A stretch of DNA of 13,378 nt, taken from NCBI GenBank assembly GCA_023457035.1, contig JAEWNN010000088.1, forward strand, positions 1 through 13,378, written 5' to 3'. Shown one piece after another: positions 8,485-13,378 of the stretch (positions are counted from its first letter, which is position 1; every line of letters begins with the position of its first letter). A program made the position numbers and the translations under genes. Source of the DNA: Verrucomicrobiota bacterium. GTDB lineage: Bacteria; Verrucomicrobiota; Verrucomicrobiia; Opitutales; Opitutaceae. The notes beneath the pieces were generated by a model, which was not told the origin of the DNA, searched no databases, and was given only the letters and a program-made list of their open reading frames with translations.

Positions 8485-8509
8485 GTGGGGCGAGCCTTCA
8501 GCTCGCCCC
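8485..8509 (+). repeat. REP-like hairpin downstream of hrpA
   Basis: GGGGCGAGC (8487-8495), loop CTTCA and GCTCGCCC plus C (8501-8509) form a 9-bp stem, with GTGG (8485-8488) at the base. It resembles REP elements, whose palindrome is headed by a GTAG-type tetranucleotide. A comparable element lies upstream of hrpA. Only this copy of the exact sequence is seen in the window. Confidence 0.5.
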
Positions 8510-8529
8510 GGCCGATCGGATCCTGGGAT

Positions 8530-8562
8530 GGCGCTCGGAAAAGGGCGCCCTGAACGAGCGCC
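8530..8562 (-). terminator. Hairpin directly after the hrpA stop codon, terminator or REP-like unit
   Basis: Read on the minus strand, GGCGCTCG starts on the base after the hrpA TAA and pairs over 8 bp with CGAGCGCC (8530-8537). The interior contains the self-complementary AGGGCGCCCT followed by TTTT. An alternative fold, GGCGC with GCGCC followed by CTTTTCC, would act as an intrinsic terminator. The tetranucleotide GTAA (8566-8563), whose last three bases are the stop codon, precedes the stem as in REP-like elements. Confidence 0.55.
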
Positions 8563-11500
8563 TTACCGACCGAGCATCCGGCCGAGGTCGCCGAAGCTCG
8601 TCAGCTTGGCGGGCTTCGCGGGCGCCGACGCCGGCGGCAACGGGCTGCCCACGGCGACCGCGAGCGGCTTCACCACCGGCGTGGCCGGGGCCGGCAGACC
8701 ACCGACGAGTGCCGCGGCGACGCGGATCTCGCCGAGCTTCTGCTCCAGCTTCTTCTCGGAAACGGGTTGGGCGGTGCCGAGCTCCTGCGCGAACACGCTC
8801 ACGCGGAACTCCTCGACCAGCCAGCGCAGCTCGTCGAGCCGGCGGGAGTGCTCGGCGTTGCGCGGAAAACCCTTCGAGAGCTCGATCACCGTCTTCGCCC
8901 ACGGCGCGACCTGGAGCGCGCGGCGGTGGTCCTTGCCGGGGTCCTGGCGCCAGCGGTCGGCGCGCGCCTTCATGGCCTTCAGGTAACGCGGCAGGTGCGG
9001 GAGCTGTGCCCACGGTGTGTGGACAAGGAAACCGGGTCCGATGAGCGCCGCGAGTTCCGCCTCCATGCCGCCGTACGGTTGCGGGTGCGTGAGCAGCGCG
9101 GTGCGCAGCGCGAGCGCTTCGCGCAGCGGGTCGATCAGTTTCCAGACGATGCCCTTCAGCGTCTCGCGCGCGGCGGCGACACGCACCACGAACGCGTCGC
9201 GCGTGAGCGGGCTCACGGGTTGCGCGCAGATCCAGGTGCGGACGCAGGCGAACGCTTCGCTCTGCCACTGTTCCATCGGCATGAGCGCGACGGCGGCGGG
9301 CCCGAGCTCGCGCAGGTCGCGCAGATCGCGCTCCAGCCACGCGAGCTCCTTCGAGAGCTGCGCCTCGACGAGCGCGGCCACGCCGGCGGGCGTCGCCGCG
9401 CGGGCCTCGGCTTCGACGGTGAAAAGCCGCAGCGCCGCCTGTGCCTGACCCGTGGCGACGAGCCCGGGGAACGCGCACACCGGCACGCCGGCCGACTCCG
9501 CGATCACGAGCCGCGGTGGCAAGTCGCCGAACGTCCAGTCGGTGAGGCCGGCGCGCTCGTGCTGCGCGCGGGCGCGGCGCCAGGCGACGGCGATGGTGTC
9601 GTCGGGCTGTTGCACGAGCGTCTTCTCGTGCTCGGCGAGCGCGGTCTTCACCTCGGCCAGTTCGCGACCGGCGGCGAGCGGCTTGCCGTTGTTGTCGACG
9701 ACTTCGACGCGTACGCGCAGGTGGTCGGGCAGCTCGTCGATGCGGAAATCGGCGGCGGAAACGGCGACGCGGTACTGGCGCGCGAGATGGTCGGCGAGAT
9801 TCTCGGCGAGCGGGCGGCCGTCGGCCTTCAGCTCGGTGGCGATGACCTTCGCGGTCGTCTCCAATGGTTGGAGCTGGATGCGCGCGGCCTTCGGGAGTGC
9901 GCGGAGCAGCAGGGTGACTTTCTCCTCGAGGTGGCCGGGCACGAGCCAGTCGAGCAGCGCGGGCTGGAGCAGCTTCGCCTGGCGGTAGGGCAGGCGGAGG
10001 GTGATGCCGTCCTCGTCGGCGCCGGGTTTGTAGGTGTAGTCGAGCGGGAGCGCGCTGTTGGCGAGCTGCACCTGGTCGGGGAACCACTTCGGGTCGAACT
10101 CCTCGAGCGCGCCGAGTAGGTCCTTCTCCTCCATGCGCAGCCAGCCCGGCTCGGCGGTGACGTGCTTCTTCCACTCGCGCTGGAGATCCTGCACCGAGGA
10201 GACGCCGGCGCCGGCGAGGCGCTGGTTGTAGAACTCGTACGCGGCCTCCTCGAGCGTGAGCCAGTGCTTCGAGCGGACTTGTGTCTGGATCGTGGCGACC
10301 TTGTCGCGCAGGCGGCGGTTGTGCTCGAGGAACGGCAGGGTGGGCGTCTCCAGCGTGTCGGCCACCAGCGCGCCGCGGATGAAGATCTCGGTGGCGCGCG
10401 CCGGGTCGATGCGGCCGAAGTCGATGTGGCGGTTCTGCACCTCGAGGCCGTGCAGGAGCGTGCGCTCGCGCACGAGCACGCGGCCGGCGTCGACGTGCCA
10501 GTCGGGTTCGCCGTAGCTGCGCTTGAGGATGTGCTGGCCGAGGTCGAGCAGCCAGAGCGCGTCGAGCCGGGCGCAGGTGCGGGCGTAGAGGCGCGTGGTC
10601 TCGACCATCTCGGCGGCGAGAATCCAGAGATCTTTGACGGGCTTCGCGCCGCCTTTCGCGGTGGGCGCCGGCTGCTTCTGCGCGCGCTTCTCGGAGCGGA
10701 TGAACAGCGTGGAGCCGGGGAAGACGAAGACCTTGCGGCTGCTGGTGGCGTTGAAGTTGTTGCCCTCGTCGCGCCGGGCGACGTTGGCCAGCAGACCGCT
10801 GAGCAGCGAACGGTGCACCGCGCGGTAGCGTTCGCCGCCGTAGCGCCAGTCGTCGGTCTTGGCGCTCTTCTCGTTCTTCGCGCGGCGCCGGCGGCCCTCG
10901 GTGGCCTGCGCTTCGTCCTCGGCGTCCTCCGCGGAGTCAGCCTCGTCGCGCGGAACCTGCCACTCGTCGGTGTCGAGTTCGTCGACGGAGGCGGCGAGCT
11001 GGCCGTGGACGTCGAACCACTCGCGCATGCGGTTGAAGTTCAGGTAGTGCGCGCGGCAGAACTTCTTCAGGCGGCCGAGCGAGAGCTTCTGCGCCTCGTC
11101 GTGGTAGGCGTCCCAGATGTGCAGGAGTGTGAGAAAGTCGGATTCGGGGTGGACGAACTTGCGGTGCGCGGCGTCGGCCGCGGCCTCCTCGTCGGTGGGG
11201 CGCTCGCGCGGGTCCTGGATGCTCAGCGCGGCGGCGATCACGAGCACCTCGCGCAAGGCGCGTTCGTCGCGGGCGCGCAGGAGCATGCGGCCGACGGTCG
11301 GGTCGACGGGAAGTTTCGCCAGCTCGCGGCCGAGCGGCGAGAGGCGGCGCGGGCGTTCGGGCTCGGCGGGCTCGAGCGCGCCGAGCTCCTCGAGCAACGC
11401 GTAGCCGGAGGTGATCGCCGCGGGCGCGGGCGGGTCGATGAAGGGGAAGGTCTCGATCTGGCCGAGCCGCGCGGCGAGCAGGCGCAGGATGACCTCGGCG

Positions 11501-12642
11501 AGGTTGGCGCGCTGGAGCTCGGGCTGGGTGAAGAGCGGGCGGCGCGCGAAGTCGTCCTCGGCGTAGAGCCGGATGCAGACGCCCTCGGAGACGCGGCCGG
11601 CGCGGCCGGCGCGCTGGTTGGCGCTGCTCTGCGAGATCGGTTCGATCGGGAGGCGCTTGGTTCGCGTGCGCGGCGCGTAGCGGCTCAGGCGCGCGAGGCC
11701 GCTGTCGACGACGAACTTGATGCCGGGGATGGTGAGCGAGGTCTCGGCGACGTTGGTGGCGACGATGATCTTGCGCGCCTGACACGGCGCGAAGACGCGT
11801 TGCTGGTCGGCGGCGGAGAGGCGGCTGAAGAGCGGCAGGATCTGCACGCGGCCCAGCTCGCGTTTCTCCAAGTCCTCGGCGGTGTCGCGGATCTCGCGCT
11901 CGCCGGGCATGAAGATGAGGATGTCGCCACCGCGTGACTGCGCGCAGATCCGCTCGACGGCGGCCACGGCGGCGTCGACCACGGTGAACTCGCCCGACTC
12001 CTCGCGCAGCTCGTCGAGCGGCGCGTAGATCGTCTCCACGGGATAGGTGCGGCCGCTCACCTCGATGATCGGCGCGCCGCCGAAGGCCGCGGCGAACTTC
12101 TGCGTATCGATCGTGGCGGAGGTGACGACGATGCGCAGGTCGGGCCGGCGGTGGCGCAGACGGTTGAGGTGGCCGAGGAGGAAATCGATGTTGAGCGAGC
12201 GCTCGTGGGCCTCGTCGACGATGATGGTGTCGTAGCCGCGCAAGTCGCGGTCGGCCTGGGCCTCGGCGAGCAGCATGCCGTCGGTGAGGAACTTCACGAC
12301 GGTCTGGCGCGAGGTCTGGTCGTTGAAGCGGATCTTGCAGCCGACCTCGCGGCCCCACGGCACGCTGAGCTCCTCGGCCACGCGGCGCGAGACGGAGAGC
12401 GCGGCCACGCGGCGCGGCTGCGTGCAGGCGATGCGACCGTGGCGCCCGCGGCCGGCCTCGAGGCAGAACTTCGGCAACTGCGTGGTTTTGCCCGAGCCGG
12501 TCTCGCCGGAGAGGATCACGACCGGGTGCTCGCGGATCGCCCGCACGATCTCCTCGCGGCGCGCCGTGATCGGCAGCTCCGGCGGGAAGTCGAGCCGCCA
12601 AGGTGGCGGCTCCTCGCGGCGTTGGTGCGGCTCGTGGTCCAT
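8563..12642 (-). CDS. hrpA: ATP-dependent RNA helicase HrpA (DEAH-box)
   Basis: This large cytoplasmic helicase has about 1359 aa (E. coli HrpA about 1300). The family unwinds RNA and has been linked to mRNA processing and rescue of stalled ribosomes. Motifs in order are Walker A GETGSGKT (46-53), TQPRRVAA (74-81), DEAH (143-146), SAT (175-177), TNVAETSLT (296-304) and QRAGRAGR (343-350). The winged-helix, ratchet and OB-like region follows, with YRAVHRSLLSGLLANVA near 606-622. The long C-terminal HrpA-specific region (DUF3418-type) runs to the end. A charged low-complexity linker at about 553-598 (acidic then basic) interrupts the middle. The start at 12642 (MDHEPH) gives the normal family N-terminus; the frame stays open to 13131, but that extension translates a non-coding repeat and was rejected. 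No Shine-Dalgarno is visible. It is apparently a single-gene unit flanked by hairpins. Confidence 0.95.
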   Translation of the reverse strand: MDHEPHQRREEPPPWRLDFPPELPITARREEIVRAIREHPVVILSGETGSGKTTQLPKFCLEAGRGRHGRIACTQPRRVAALSVSRRVAEELSVPWGREVGCKIRFNDQTSRQTVVKFLTDGMLLAEAQADRDLRGYDTIIVDEAHERSLNIDFLLGHLNRLRHRRPDLRIVVTSATIDTQKFAAAFGGAPIIEVSGRTYPVETIYAPLDELREESGEFTVVDAAVAAVERICAQSRGGDILIFMPGEREIRDTAEDLEKRELGRVQILPLFSRLSAADQQRVFAPCQARKIIVATNVAETSLTIPGIKFVVDSGLARLSRYAPRTRTKRLPIEPISQSSANQRAGRAGRVSEGVCIRLYAEDDFARRPLFTQPELQRANLAEVILRLLAARLGQIETFPFIDPPAPAAITSGYALLEELGALEPAEPERPRRLSPLGRELAKLPVDPTVGRMLLRARDERALREVLVIAAALSIQDPRERPTDEEAAADAAHRKFVHPESDFLTLLHIWDAYHDEAQKLSLGRLKKFCRAHYLNFNRMREWFDVHGQLAASVDELDTDEWQVPRDEADSAEDAEDEAQATEGRRRRAKNEKSAKTDDWRYGGERYRAVHRSLLSGLLANVARRDEGNNFNATSSRKVFVFPGSTLFIRSEKRAQKQPAPTAKGGAKPVKDLWILAAEMVETTRLYARTCARLDALWLLDLGQHILKRSYGEPDWHVDAGRVLVRERTLLHGLEVQNRHIDFGRIDPARATEIFIRGALVADTLETPTLPFLEHNRRLRDKVATIQTQVRSKHWLTLEEAAYEFYNQRLAGAGVSSVQDLQREWKKHVTAEPGWLRMEEKDLLGALEEFDPKWFPDQVQLANSALPLDYTYKPGADEDGITLRLPYRQAKLLQPALLDWLVPGHLEEKVTLLLRALPKAARIQLQPLETTAKVIATELKADGRPLAENLADHLARQYRVAVSAADFRIDELPDHLRVRVEVVDNNGKPLAAGRELAEVKTALAEHEKTLVQQPDDTIAVAWRRARAQHERAGLTDWTFGDLPPRLVIAESAGVPVCAFPGLVATGQAQAALRLFTVEAEARAATPAGVAALVEAQLSKELAWLERDLRDLRELGPAAVALMPMEQWQSEAFACVRTWICAQPVSPLTRDAFVVRVAAARETLKGIVWKLIDPLREALALRTALLTHPQPYGGMEAELAALIGPGFLVHTPWAQLPHLPRYLKAMKARADRWRQDPGKDHRRALQVAPWAKTVIELSKGFPRNAEHSRRLDELRWLVEEFRVSVFAQELGTAQPVSEKKLEQKLGEIRVAAALVGGLPAPATPVVKPLAVAVGSPLPPASAPAKPAKLTSFGDLGRMLGR

Positions 12643-12716
12643 GAAGTCGGGGGAACGTTGTCCCGCAAAGCGGGCCGGCGGGGAAGCGCGAAACGCGGGG
12701 TCGGGCGGAGAGCGGA

Positions 12717-12750
12717 GATGGAACCGCAGATGGACGCGGATGAACGCCGC
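12717..12750. repeat. Degenerate short direct repeat, GATGGACGCG type
   Basis: Three imperfect units follow one another: GATGGAACCGCA, GATGGACGCG and GATGAACGCCGC. The pattern resembles a GC-rich version of the intergenic repeat ACCACAGATGGACACAGATG that is frequent in Verrucomicrobia and Planctomycetes genomes, as recalled and not searched. On the minus strand it translates to peptides such as IRVHLRFHLR, a typical artefact when genes are extended through it. Confidence 0.5.
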
Positions 12751-12804
12751 TGGCGGAGGCGGGGTGCTGAGCCGGGGCGGTGACCCCGGCCCGAGGAGCG
12801 ACGG

Positions 12805-12829
12805 GTAGGGACGGCTCTCCGAGCCGTCC
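12805..12829 (+). repeat. REP-like GTAG-headed palindrome upstream of hrpA
   Basis: GTAG (12805-12808) directly abuts a perfect 9-bp stem, GGACGGCTC (12809-12817), with loop TCC and GAGCCGTCC (12821-12829). A GTAG tetranucleotide at the foot of a short palindrome is the hallmark of REP elements mobilised by RAYT (Y1/HUH) transposases. No transposase gene is in the window. Confidence 0.6.
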
Positions 12830-13210
12830 GCCACCGCGAGCCTGCCGGCGGCTGAATCACGCCGGCCATGGGATGGGCGAACGGGCGTTCCGTTCTCCCG
12901 TGCGGAGGAATCTTCGAGAGAACCGTCCTTACCTCGGGCCGCCCGCCGTTCATCTCCTGCCTTCGGTCTTCTCGCTCCTGTTTCCTCAGAGGCCTTGTTC
13001 GCATCGGAACGGCTGGTACGCTCGCCGGCCGTGAACCCCGCCCCCCCCGGTTCCGCGCAGCGATCGAACGGCCGGAGCGGGCGCGTATTGCCCTGACATC
13101 GGCCCCGCGATGCATCGAGCCAGATGCGCATTCGGGCGCGGTCATCTTCACTCGGTGCGAAGTTCGACCCTCAAAATCCGGCCGGCTTTGTCGCTTCGGC
13201 GGTCTTCGCA

Positions 13211-13246
13211 CAAAAAGCCCTCTGCCCGATGGCTCGGACAGAGGGC
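13211..13246 (-). terminator. Intrinsic terminator of the partial minus-strand gene
   Basis: On the minus strand, bases 13246-13234 pair with 13229-13217 around a 4-nt loop (13233-13230). The stem is 13 bp with one G-U pair, which would be a C-A mismatch if read on the plus strand, so the minus direction fits. It is followed by TTTTTG (13216-13211). It lies 42 bp after the stop codon of the gene at 13289. Confidence 0.87.
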
Positions 13247-13288
13247 GAGGCAATGCGCGCGGAAGGCTGAGGTCTTCTGTGCTGACGG

Positions 13289-13378
13289 CTAGAACCGGAA
13301 CTCTTCGCGGATGCTGTCGATGACGAGATTGTCGAAGTTGGCTTTGCAGCGGAAGGACCGGAAGCCGATCATCCCCTT
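13289..13378 (-). CDS. C-terminal fragment of an unidentified protein, possibly a concanavalin A-like domain
   Basis: The last 29 codons and TAG stop (13291-13289) of a gene that begins outside the window on the right. The visible residues include GMIGFRSFRCKANFDNLVID and end EEFRF. The pattern of a glycine-hydrophobic strand, then a FDN-[LV] strand close to the C-terminus, is common in LamG/concanavalin A-like sugar-binding and glycosidase-associated domains. With so little sequence this is only a suggestion. Reality of the gene is supported by the well-placed intrinsic terminator after it. Confidence 0.55.
   Translation of the reverse strand, partial: KGMIGFRSFRCKANFDNLVIDSIREEFRF

Larger units (their letters stand above)
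12643..13288. other. 646-bp gene-free stretch upstream of hrpA
   Basis: No supported gene is found here on either strand. It holds a degenerate direct repeat (12717-12750), a GTAG-headed hairpin (12805-12829), a run of eight C (13041-13048) and an intrinsic terminator for the gene on the right (13211-13246). A short CCCGC-AAA-GCGGG hairpin lies at 12663-12675. The hrpA promoter should be here on the minus strand, but no convincing -35/-10 pair was found. Confidence 0.6.

Noticed and set aside
10162..11937. 591-codon plus-strand open frame within hrpA
   Set aside because: It lies wholly opposite conserved HrpA sequence and reads as Ala/Gly/Val/Glu-rich noise.
12643..13131. N-terminal extension of HrpA by 163 codons
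   Set aside because: The extension translates the intergenic direct repeat and the REP-like hairpin; normal HrpA sequence begins at 12642.
13158..13175. GTTCGACCC-like T-loop suggesting a tRNA
   Set aside because: The flanking bases do not form a T-arm or acceptor stem and no anticodon arm fits.
12868..13323. Possible 151-aa plus-strand protein upstream of hrpA
   Set aside because: It is Arg/Gly/Pro-rich, crosses the minus-strand terminator and the end of the convergent partial gene, and has no recognisable motif or ribosome-binding site.

Overview
This GC-rich bacterial window most resembles a member of the Verrucomicrobia, probably close to the Opitutaceae. That placement is inferred from several features. 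There is an orphan PEP-CTERM protein and a TMTC-like membrane protein with TPRs. A degenerate GATGGACGCG-type intergenic repeat is present, as are GTAG-headed palindromes. None of the starts has an obvious Shine-Dalgarno sequence. No rRNA, tRNA, CRISPR array or insertion sequence was recognised.

Left part (1-3621, + strand): the window opens in the C-terminal end of pyruvate,phosphate dikinase (ppdK). It is followed by purE (class I N5-CAIR mutase) and a beta-class carbonic anhydrase. These three may be co-transcribed and share a bicarbonate/PEP/purine theme. A perfect 52-bp palindrome that contains a bidirectional intrinsic terminator closes the group. An ABC-F family ATPase (translation factor type, not a transporter) then stands alone.

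Middle part (3622-8431): on the minus strand, yggS (PLP homeostasis) is followed 115 bp downstream by a polytopic GT-C/TMTC-like protein with C-terminal TPRs. yggS diverges from a LysR-type regulator across a 69-bp AT-richer spacer holding a 17-bp palindrome. Downstream of the regulator is a 385-bp gene-free stretch packed with stem-loops. It leads to a small secreted PEP-CTERM protein that is preceded by two ATGGGGAC boxes and followed by a good intrinsic terminator.

Right part (8432-13378): one long minus-strand gene, hrpA (DEAH-box RNA helicase, about 1359 aa), is flanked on both sides by REP-like hairpins. Upstream of it lies about 650 bp of non-coding, repeat-bearing DNA. The window ends with the last 29 codons of another minus-strand gene (possibly a concanavalin A-like domain) and its intrinsic terminator.

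Most genes are recognisable housekeeping or regulatory genes. The least explained parts are the structured 7461-7790 region, the upstream motif of the PEP-CTERM gene, the REP-like elements around hrpA and the palindrome between yggS and the LysR gene.
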